From the NCBI GenBank assembly GCA_021324295.1, contig JAJPJJ010000104.1, forward strand, positions 1-49,267: a DNA stretch of 49,267 bases, read 5' to 3'. Made by a program: the position numbers and the translations under genes. Shown here in pieces: positions 42,869-49,267 of the stretch. The DNA comes from Bacillota bacterium (GTDB lineage Bacteria; Sysuimicrobiota; Sysuimicrobiia; Sysuimicrobiales; Segetimicrobiaceae). Below the pieces are notes generated by a model that did no database searches, had not been told where the DNA came from, and saw only the letters and a program-made list of their open reading frames with translations. Positions within the stretch are counted from its first letter, which is position 1; the number at the start of each line of letters is the position of its first letter.

Positions 42869-43783
42869 TCAGAGCGTCGGCAGCCGGGTCGGACGGCGCA
42901 CGGCGGCGAACAGGTCGCCGCGCCTTTCCAGGCGCGCGAGGACCGTCTCGATCGTAAACTCCTCCGGCCGCACGCGGCCGGAGGAGATCTCGCGCCACGT
43001 CAGCGGGGTGCTCACGGGCGCTCCCGGCTTCGCGCGGACGCTGTAGGGGGCAACGATGCTCTTCGCTTCGGCGTTCTGCGCATAATCGACGAGCACTTTG
43101 CCCGCCCGGCCGGCGAGGTGCTTGTCGAGCGTCAGCTCGCCCGGGTGCGCCGCGGCCACGCGGCGCAGGAACTCTTTCAGCCAGCCGCGCACGGTTTCGA
43201 ACGTATACCGTTGCTCGATCGGGACGAAGATGTGGACGCCGCGGCTCCCGGTCGTCTTCGGCACTCCCGGCAGGCCCGCCGCCTCCAGGGCGTCCCCGAT
43301 CCGGCGCGCGACGCGCAGGATCTCGGCAAAGGGCAGGCCCGGCGCCGGGTCGAGGTCGAACACCATCCACGTCGGGCGCGCGGGGCGCCGGATCGTGGAC
43401 GTCCACGGATGCATTTCGATGACGCCCTGGTTGGCGACCCAGACGAGCTCCGCGGGATCGTCCACGACCAGCATCTCCGCCACCCGCCCGGTGCCGTGGA
43501 CGCGGTAGCGGAACCGTTCAAGCCACGTCGGGGCGTACGCGGGCACCCGCCATCTGTAGAAGCTCCCGCCCTCGATGCCGTCCGGCCACGCGCGCATGAT
43601 GAAGGGACGATCCTCCATGTAGGGGAGCAGCACCGGCGCCACGGCTCGGTAGTAGCGGAGGAGGTCGCCCTTCGTGAAGCCGGACTCAGGCCAGTAGATC
43701 TTCCGCAGGCGGGTGACATCGACGCGCCGGCGTCCCAGGATCCAGCGCTCACGATCGCGGCCGTCGCGTGCGGTGGACGGCAT
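42869..43783 (-). CDS. LigD-type polymerase domain protein (stand-alone)
   Basis: A 304-residue protein equal to the polymerase (PolDom, archaeo-eukaryotic primase fold) domain of LigD. The opening LRKIYWPESGFTKGDLLRYY, the middle GVIEMHPWTST, and the catalytic Asp pair in WMVFDLDPAPG are all present, as are GSRGVHIFVPIE and KVLVDYAQNAEAKSIVAPYS. These enzymes add ribonucleotides at DNA ends in non-homologous end joining with Ku. Neither Ku nor a ligase domain is in the window. GGAGG precedes the ATG at 43783. It converges on dnaB with 87 bp between the stops. Confidence 0.92.
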   Translation of the reverse strand: MPSTARDGRDRERWILGRRRVDVTRLRKIYWPESGFTKGDLLRYYRAVAPVLLPYMEDRPFIMRAWPDGIEGGSFYRWRVPAYAPTWLERFRYRVHGTGRVAEMLVVDDPAELVWVANQGVIEMHPWTSTIRRPARPTWMVFDLDPAPGLPFAEILRVARRIGDALEAAGLPGVPKTTGSRGVHIFVPIEQRYTFETVRGWLKEFLRRVAAAHPGELTLDKHLAGRAGKVLVDYAQNAEAKSIVAPYSVRAKPGAPVSTPLTWREISSGRVRPEEFTIETVLARLERRGDLFAAVRRPTRLPTL

Positions 43784-43955
43784 CGGGCGAATCCCTCCAG
43801 GTCGTTCATGCACCGGCGGGGCTGCGTGGTCCTCCTTCCTGCGGCATCGACTGCCCGACTGCCGCGCAGCCGGCGCGGGGCCCCCCACGCCCCGAGGAGG
43901 GGGACGCCGGTGCGCCCCGAACAAGACCGTGACCCCTGGCCGATAAGGGGCGGAC

Positions 43956-44543
43956 GTGACGCCCGAGCACCGGTTCCACAAGTTCGATCCGTCGAACGCC
44001 GAGCGCCTCCTCTCGGAGGAGCGGGCGGAGCTCCATCCTCCGCAGCGGGTGCTCGCGCTGCTGGATCTCCGCGCCGGGCAGGTCGTCGCCGACGTCGGGT
44101 GCGGTCCCGGGTTTTTCACCCTGCCCATCGCCCGCGCCGTGCAGCCCGGCGGCCGGGTCTTCGCCCTCGACATCGTGCCCGAGATGCTGGACCGGCTGCG
44201 CGGACGTCTGGGCGCGCACGGCGTCTCGAACGTCGACCCGCTGCTCTCGCAGGAGTCGTCCCTGCCTCTCGGTGACATGTCCTGCGACCGGCTCCTGGCC
44301 GCGTTTCTCCTGCACGAACTCGCCGATCCGGCCGCGTCGTTGAGCGAGATGCGGCGCGTGCTGCGTCCGCACGGAAGCGGCGTGGTCGCGGAGTGGTTCG
44401 CCCGCGAGAGTCCGGTGGGGCCGCCGCTCCGAGTCCGCGTGCCGCCCCACCGCGCGGCCGCCTGGCTGCGGGCGGCGGGCCTCACCCCGGAGCCCCCCGT
44501 CACGCTCGGCCCCTACAGCTACGTCATCGCCTTCCGGCGCTGA
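43956..44543 (+). CDS. Class I SAM-dependent methyltransferase
   Basis: A 195-residue methyltransferase. Motif I reads VVADVGCGPGFFTLPIA (about 46-62), followed by the acidic VFALDIVPEMLDRL and the later LAAFLLHELADPAASLSEM, typical of the UbiE-like class. The substrate is unknown. The GTG at 43956 has AAGGGGCGG upstream. It is divergent from the LigD-type gene across 172 bp, which should hold both promoters. Confidence 0.88.
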   Translation: MTPEHRFHKFDPSNAERLLSEERAELHPPQRVLALLDLRAGQVVADVGCGPGFFTLPIARAVQPGGRVFALDIVPEMLDRLRGRLGAHGVSNVDPLLSQESSLPLGDMSCDRLLAAFLLHELADPAASLSEMRRVLRPHGSGVVAEWFARESPVGPPLRVRVPPHRAAAWLRAAGLTPEPPVTLGPYSYVIAFRR

Positions 44544-44592
44544 TCGAGCGGCGTGCCCGACTTGGGTCGACGCCATAGAGACTACTCGCTGA

Positions 44593-44775
44593 AACGGCTG
44601 CGAGACGGCCGCTGAGCTCCTGATCGATACCGGGGCGTTCGTCGCCTTGCTCGATCGGAGCGAAGCAAGACGCTCGGAGCGTGTAGCGGTACGATCGCAG
44701 TCGAGCGGCCGCATCCTCACACCCGAGGCCGTGGTCACCGAGACAATCCAGCTCGTTGGTCCAGCCTGTCGGAGG
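44593..44775 (+). pseudogene. Remnant of a PIN-domain (VapC-like) gene
   Basis: The translated run ELLIDTGAFVALLDRSEAR and ILTPEAVVTETIQLVGPA matches the start and first conserved helix of PIN-domain ribonuclease toxins (first catalytic Asp in IDTGAF, Glu in VVTE). There is no usable start before it (a TGA lies at 44590-44592). After about 60 codons the frame turns into Arg/Ser-rich sequence unlike the family. The rest of the domain and any antitoxin gene are missing. Confidence 0.55.
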
Positions 44776-44914
44776 TCACGCGGCAGAGTCTCGCGGCGGA
44801 CCGTGCGCGTTCCCGGCGCCTCACAGCCGGTTTTCGCCCGCGCGCAGGCAGGGAAAACTGGTATGAGACCGGTCCTGCACCAGGACTTCCACGTGAAGGG
44901 TGCGTGAGGCGCAC
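44776..44914 (+). other. Spacer before the radical SAM gene with a 14-codon ORF
   Basis: This stretch finishes a 371-bp interval with no intact gene of normal size. An ATG at 44863, weakly preceded by AGGGAAAA, opens a 14-codon frame (MRPVLHQDFHVKGA) that stops at 44905-44907, 7 bases before the radical SAM ATG. Whether it is translated is unknown. Confidence 0.3.
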
Positions 44915-45913
44915 ATGGAGCTCCCGGGGTACGTGCAGATCGAGCCCGTCGGACAATGTAATCTGAGGTGCCAGATGTGCGCGATCCAGTTCCGGCGGGA
45001 CGGCCCCGCCGATGGCCCGCCGGCCTTCATGTCGTTCGAGACCTTCACCCGCGTGCTCGACCAGTTCACCGGGGTGCGGGAACTGCACCTCCAGGGCCTC
45101 GGCGAGCCGATGATGCACCCACGCTTCTTCGACATGGTGGCGTACGCAGCCGGCAAGGGGATCGTGGTGACGACCAACTCGAACCTGACGCTGCTCACCC
45201 CCAGGCGGGCCGAGCGCTGTGTCACGAGCGGCCTCCATAGTCTGCACGTCTCGATCGATGGGGCGACCGCCGAGACGTACGAGCGGATCCGTGCGCGCGC
45301 CCGCTTTGATCAGGTCGTCCGCAATGTGAGACTCGTGGTCGATGCGCGGCGCCGCCTGGGCGGCCGGCTCCCGCATCTGCACATGGTGACGGTCGTGATG
45401 CGCCAGAACCTGGCGGAGCTCCCCGAGATCGTGCGGCTCGCCCACCGTCTCTCCCTGGAGTCGCTGTTCGTCCAGCATCTGTGCCACGACTTCGGCGAGT
45501 CGACGCTCCCGGCCCAGTACGGCCCCATGCGCGAGTTCGTTCAGGACGAGAGCCTGCTCGAAGAGGACCTGGAGCGCGTCGAGCATTACTTCAGCCGGGC
45601 CCGGGCCGTGGCGCGCGAGCTCGGGTTCCCCGTGCGGCTGCCGCGTGCGCGCCCTCGCCGGCACGCGCCCGGGACACCCGGTCCGCAGCGATGCGACTGG
45701 CCGTGGCGGGGCGCCTATCTGGACTACCGGGGCTACGCGATGCCGTGCTGCATGGTCTCCACGGCCGACAGGATCCACTTCGGCAATATGGCGGAGCAGG
45801 GCGTCGAGCGGATTTGGAACGGTACAGCGTACCAGGCATTTCGCGACCGGCTGGCCTCCGATGTCCCTCCCGAGATCTGCGCCTCCTGCTCTGTCTACCA
45901 CGGGATATTCTAG
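44915..45913 (+). CDS. Radical SAM protein with SPASM domain
   Basis: A 332-residue radical SAM enzyme. The [4Fe-4S] motif CxxxCxxC is CNLRCQMC near residue 14. The barrel shows LHLQGLGEPMMHPRFFDMVA and SLHVSIDGATAETYERIR. The C-terminal SPASM region has Cys in RCDWPWRGAYLDYRGYAMPC, in CMVST and in the final CASCSVYHGIF, enough for auxiliary cluster ligands. SPASM enzymes often modify peptides or enzymes, but many of this type are uncharacterised. The ATG at 44915 with GTGAGG upstream is used; a GTG five codons earlier is possible. The substrate is not evident. Confidence 0.87.
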   Translation: MELPGYVQIEPVGQCNLRCQMCAIQFRRDGPADGPPAFMSFETFTRVLDQFTGVRELHLQGLGEPMMHPRFFDMVAYAAGKGIVVTTNSNLTLLTPRRAERCVTSGLHSLHVSIDGATAETYERIRARARFDQVVRNVRLVVDARRRLGGRLPHLHMVTVVMRQNLAELPEIVRLAHRLSLESLFVQHLCHDFGESTLPAQYGPMREFVQDESLLEEDLERVEHYFSRARAVARELGFPVRLPRARPRRHAPGTPGPQRCDWPWRGAYLDYRGYAMPCCMVSTADRIHFGNMAEQGVERIWNGTAYQAFRDRLASDVPPEICASCSVYHGIF

Positions 45914-45955
45914 CCCGTTGGGAAGCACGGCGCTCCGCAGCACCGGAAGCCACGA

Positions 45956-46972
45956 TCAGTAGTGCGCACCCTCTCCAAGCACCACCCGGCCGGCGAACGC
46001 CCGGTAGACCACGATCTGGTAGATGGCAAGCAGGAGCACCCCGGGGATCGTCCACAGGAGCCCCGCGAGCAACGCCCCCGGCGGCGCGGCCGCGTTCGCG
46101 ACGGTCAGACTCCGGGAGGCGTCGAGGGACGACGGCAGCAACTCCGGGTAGAGGCCCGCGGCGGTCGACGCCAGCAACCCGACGATGACGGCGGCGGAGC
46201 ACAGGAACGCGGCGCGGTCGGCGCGCCGGCGGTGATACCACGGCGCGAGCGCCAGCCCGGCCAGGGCGAGCGCGGGAAGGACCGCCAGCGCCGGCAGCGC
46301 CTGGAAGTTGCGCGCCATCGCGGGGCGCACGGCAAACGTTGCCGCGGTGAGCGCAACGGCGAGCAGCGCGGTGGCCGCCCACAGGACCGCGGCGCAGCGG
46401 TGCGCGCGCTGGTAGAGGACGCCCTCGGCCTTCAGGCACAGGTAGCGGGCGCCGTGGCCGCTGAGGACCGCCAGGCTGAACAGGCCCACGAGGAGGGCGT
46501 AAGGGTTCAGCATCCACTCGAAGAGCCCTTGAAAGTACCCCCGTGTATCGAAGGGCACCCCCGCCACGACGTTGCCGGCGGCCACGCCGTAGAGGAGCGC
46601 CAGCAGGAGGCTGCTCACCGAGAACACGACGTCCCAGGGCCCCCGCCACAGCGGGTCCTGGACGTGGTGGCGGAACTCGATCGCCACCCCGCGGCCCATG
46701 AGCAGCCACAGGACGATCGTGAGCGGCAGGTAGAAGCCGCTGAAGGCGACCGCATACACCCTGGGGAACGCCAAGAACAGGGCCGCGCCCCAGGTGATGA
46801 GCCAGACCTCGTTTCCGTCCCAGACCGGCCCGATGGCGCCCAGCCCCACCCTCCGCTCCTCATCGGTGCGGGCCACCCAGAGGTGGAGCGCGCCCACTCC
46901 GAGGTCGAACCCGTCCAGCACCGCGTAGCCGATGAGGAGCCCGGCGAGGATCGCGAACCAGACGGTGCCCAT
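45956..46972 (-). CDS. cydB: Cytochrome bd-type ubiquinol oxidase subunit II
   Basis: A 338-residue polytopic protein. The start MGTVWFAILAGLLIGYAVLD and GFDLGVGAL is the CydB hallmark, followed by GPVWDGNEVWLITWGAALFL and FAFPRVYA-like sequence. About nine membrane helices are expected. With CydA it forms a terminal oxidase reducing oxygen at the expense of quinol. The ATG at 46972 is 13 bases past the cydA stop, in the same operon. The stop lies 42 bp from the end of the convergent radical SAM gene. Confidence 0.95.
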   Translation of the reverse strand: MGTVWFAILAGLLIGYAVLDGFDLGVGALHLWVARTDEERRVGLGAIGPVWDGNEVWLITWGAALFLAFPRVYAVAFSGFYLPLTIVLWLLMGRGVAIEFRHHVQDPLWRGPWDVVFSVSSLLLALLYGVAAGNVVAGVPFDTRGYFQGLFEWMLNPYALLVGLFSLAVLSGHGARYLCLKAEGVLYQRAHRCAAVLWAATALLAVALTAATFAVRPAMARNFQALPALAVLPALALAGLALAPWYHRRRADRAAFLCSAAVIVGLLASTAAGLYPELLPSSLDASRSLTVANAAAPPGALLAGLLWTIPGVLLLAIYQIVVYRAFAGRVVLGEGAHY

Positions 46973-46985
46973 CACGCTCTCCCGG

Positions 46986-48350
46986 TCACTGCCCGGCGGG
47001 CACGGCATGGGCCGCGCCCGCCGGCCCGGCCGGGGCGTCCGCCGGGCCCGCCGCCACGACGCGCAGGACGAGATACAGGAAGACGAGCCCCAGCAGGGCG
47101 TACATCCCGGCGAAGCCGAGCAACGTGAAGATGGTCTCCGCCGCGACGACCGTGGGGGACGCCCCCTCGGCCGTGCGCAGGAGGCCGTAGACCAGATAGG
47201 GCTGCCGGCCCACCTCGGTCACGGTCCACCCCGCTTCGTTCGCGATGTACGGAAACGGGAGCTGGGCCAGGAGGATCCAGAGAAACCACCGGCACCGCGC
47301 GAGCGCGCGCCGCCACCAGAGCAGGATCCCGAGCAGGAAGACGGCGATGAAGATGGTCCCGAGCCCCACCATGATGTGGTAGGCATAGTAGGTGATCTGC
47401 ACCGGCGGCCAGAGATCGCGCGGATAGTCGCCAAGGCCCCTGACCGTGGCGTGGAAGTCCCCGTAGGTGAGGAAGCTCAGGAGGTCAGGCACGATCACGG
47501 GATCCAGCAGCCGCCCCCGCGTCGTATCCGGCATCCCGATGATCGCGAGCGGTGCACCCGGCCGGGTCCGGAACAGCCCCTCCATGGCGGCGAGCTTGAG
47601 AGGCTGGTAGACGAGGACGTTCCGACTGTTGAGATCGCCCGTGGGGAAGAGCTGGGTGAGCGCGAAGACGGCGCCGACGACGACCCCGAGCGTGACCGAC
47701 AGGCGGCCGAAGGCGACGTGCGTCCCCGCCAGGAGGTAGTAGGCGCCCGTGGCGGCGACGACGATCGCCGCCGTCAGGATCGCGCCGTTGATGACGTGCG
47801 CGTACTGCCACCACGCAAACGGATTCCCCACCAGCGCCCAGAAGTTGTCCAGGTGGACGGTGCCCTGGGGGCCGACCGCGTACCCCACCGGGTGCTGCAT
47901 CCAGGCGTTCGTCGCCGTGATGAAGAACCCCGATATGAGCGCGCCCGCGGCCACGAGGATGGACGACAGCCAGTGGAGACGCGGGCTCACGCGGCCTTCG
48001 CCGAAGAGCAGGATCCCGAGAAACGACGACTCCAGGAAGAACGCGAACACTCCCTCGAGCGCAAGCGTCTGCCCCACCACGCCGCCGGCGAACGCCGAGA
48101 ACGTCGCCCAATTCGTGCCGAACTGGAACTCCATCGGGATGCCCGTCACGACGCCCATCGCGAAGTTCAGCGCGAAGATCCGGGTCCAGAAACGGGCCGC
48201 TGCCGCCGACAGCGCGTCACGACGGACGAGATGGAGGGTCTTGAGGGCAGCGATCAGGGGCGCGAGGCCCATCGTCAGGATAGGGAAGAGGTAGTGGTAC
48301 ATGACGGTGAACGTGAACTGCACGCGGTCCGCGACAACGGCATCCGTCAT
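46986..48350 (-). CDS. cydA: Cytochrome bd-type ubiquinol oxidase subunit I (short Q-loop)
   Basis: A 454-residue CydA. The heme ligand His19 lies in FTVMYHYLFPILTMG. The core includes FALNFAMGVVTGIPMEFQFG and ALEGVFAFFLESSFLGILLF. The later GWTVTEVGRQPYLVYGLLRT is typical of the CIO-like, short Q-loop branch, which often lacks heme d and resists cyanide. The branch assignment rests on motif and length only. TAGGGG stands before the ATG at 48350. The 154-bp gap upstream has no clear promoter. Confidence 0.95.
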   Translation of the reverse strand: MTDAVVADRVQFTFTVMYHYLFPILTMGLAPLIAALKTLHLVRRDALSAAAARFWTRIFALNFAMGVVTGIPMEFQFGTNWATFSAFAGGVVGQTLALEGVFAFFLESSFLGILLFGEGRVSPRLHWLSSILVAAGALISGFFITATNAWMQHPVGYAVGPQGTVHLDNFWALVGNPFAWWQYAHVINGAILTAAIVVAATGAYYLLAGTHVAFGRLSVTLGVVVGAVFALTQLFPTGDLNSRNVLVYQPLKLAAMEGLFRTRPGAPLAIIGMPDTTRGRLLDPVIVPDLLSFLTYGDFHATVRGLGDYPRDLWPPVQITYYAYHIMVGLGTIFIAVFLLGILLWWRRALARCRWFLWILLAQLPFPYIANEAGWTVTEVGRQPYLVYGLLRTAEGASPTVVAAETIFTLLGFAGMYALLGLVFLYLVLRVVAAGPADAPAGPAGAAHAVPAGQ

Positions 48351-48504
48351 GGCGTACCCCTACTGTCCGCCGAGACGTCGCGCCCCGCGCGGACGACGCC
48401 GGCGCCCTCCCCGGCGCACGCGACGCGGTGCGCGACGGCACGCTTCTCCGAGGGTGCGCCCACGCACCTTCCTCGATCCCCACGCGGTGAGCCGGCGCGT
48501 GCGT

Positions 48505-49267
48505 CTACGAGATCCGCCACCGCCACTCGAAGGGCACCCGCTTCGCCGCGACGGCCGGCACCCACCGGTACGCCAGCACGTACGCCAGGACGAGCGCCGC
48601 GGCCGCGATCAGCATCGCGCCGGTCCGCGCGGCGGCGGCCATGCCGGACCAGACTCCGCCCACCAGGGCCGCCACGCCGGCGTTGCTCAGCCACAACACG
48701 ATCCGTCCCGGGCGGGGATGGTAAGGGGCCGGCTGGCGCGGGATGGCCAGCACGTCGGGAATCGTCGCGCGATAGTACCACATCAGGAACGGCGTGATCT
48801 TGTAGAGCTGCCCGATGATCGCCTGCGTCACCCACCCGAGCAGGAACACCACCACAGCACACGCTCCCAGCCGGTCACGAGGCGCCGTGCGCAGCACCCC
48901 GGCCGCCCACCCCGTGCCCATGCCCGCCAGGACGAGCGAGTAGGCCACGACCGCGTGCCAGTGCGCGACGTTCAGGTCCGGGGCCCGGCTGCGGCGGTGC
49001 GCGAGGACGTGCAGGACCTCCCAGCTGAACAGCGCCAGCCCGGCCGCCGCGCAGAGCGCCGCCGCCCGAAACATCCACCCTGCGCCGGCCGCGACCCCGG
49101 CCAGCGTCTCCCCGATGGCGAGCACGCCGAGCGCCAGGATGATCCACCCGCGCCGCGCGCTCGCCACCCGCGCACCGTGCACGAGCGGCACCAGACGATA
49201 GAAGGTGCCCACGACCATCAGCCCGAGGAAGCCGCCGAGCCCCAAGCTCAGGTGGACGAGGAGCCCA
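48505..49267 (-). CDS. Oxidase-subunit-I-like polytopic membrane protein (partial)
   Basis: The gene runs off the right edge and its true start is not visible. The 253 residues present form about seven hydrophobic helices. The edge segment reads GLLVHLSLGLGGFLGLMVVG, then TFYRLVPL; other pieces are NVAHWHAVVAYSLVLAGMGT and QLYKITPFLMWYYRATIPD. The spaced His residues in helices resemble heme-copper oxidase subunit I-like and NnrS-like proteins, but I cannot settle the family. It is oriented like cydAB and lies upstream of them, suggesting a respiratory neighbourhood. Confidence 0.5.
   Translation of the reverse strand, partial: GLLVHLSLGLGGFLGLMVVGTFYRLVPLVHGARVASARRGWIILALGVLAIGETLAGVAAGAGWMFRAAALCAAAGLALFSWEVLHVLAHRRSRAPDLNVAHWHAVVAYSLVLAGMGTGWAAGVLRTAPRDRLGACAVVVFLLGWVTQAIIGQLYKITPFLMWYYRATIPDVLAIPRQPAPYHPRPGRIVLWLSNAGVAALVGGVWSGMAAAARTGAMLIAAAALVLAYVLAYRWVPAVAAKRVPFEWRWRIS

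Overview
The window is a very GC-rich bacterial chromosome segment with about 45 protein genes, no rRNA or tRNA genes that I can recognise, no CRISPR array and no insertion sequence. The lineage cannot be fixed from the sequence alone. Several traits point to a Terrabacteria-type organism (Bacillota-like, Chloroflexota-like or a related uncultured phylum) rather than a proteobacterium. These are the order DUF951 - ychF - rpsF - ssb - rpsR - DUF2232 - rplI - dnaB, LexA operators of the CGAAC-N4-GTTCG type, an HspR-headed chaperone operon, a split glycine decarboxylase and F420-type oxidoreductases.

Left arm (1-9.7 kb, minus strand): a compact Tad/Flp pilus operon, read from 9639 down to 106. 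The order is secretin (cpaC/rcpA), a 58-residue Flp prepilin, tadE-like, cpaB/rcpC, tadG-like, tadZ/cpaE, tadA/cpaF, tadB, tadC and a DUF192 gene. Most junctions overlap by a few bases. No prepilin peptidase is present. The operon starts at an AT-rich promoter with a TATATCT-N4-AGATATA palindrome. On the other side of this region run a DUF4446 gene and a phosphoribosyltransferase gene on the plus strand.

11-19 kb: gcvT-gcvH-gcvPA-gcvPB on the plus strand encode the glycine cleavage system without its L protein. A minus-strand cluster follows (SDR, metallo-hydrolase, LLM-class F420-type oxidoreductase, Ddn-like oxidoreductase). Between it and lexA lie 0.68 kb of non-coding DNA with a 78-79 bp tandem repeat and a long hairpin.

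19-31 kb (plus strand): lexA has two operator-like sites and is translationally coupled to a small membrane protein and a degenerate RNase H-fold protein; TPR and thioredoxin genes follow. Then comes a heat-shock block (hspR, hsp20, dnaK, grpE, dnaJ/cbpA type, clpB) behind a near-consensus promoter, and a membrane-fused spermidine-synthase-like gene.

31-43 kb (plus strand): DUF951, a 1229-residue membrane protein with five GAF-like modules and a GGDEF domain, ychF with an Arg in its P-loop, then rpsF-ssb-rpsR, a DUF2232 membrane protein, rplI and dnaB. dnaB carries a 498-residue intein in its Walker A motif whose homing endonuclease looks inactivated. The 0.69 kb rplI-dnaB interval holds a perfect SOS box, a row of DnaA-box-like motifs and, on the minus strand, a small gene with the lasso-peptide leader signature.

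43-49 kb: a stand-alone LigD polymerase domain, a methyltransferase, a PIN-domain relic, a radical SAM/SPASM enzyme preceded by a 14-codon ORF, cydA/cydB for a bd-type quinol oxidase, and the cut-off end of an oxidase-related membrane protein.
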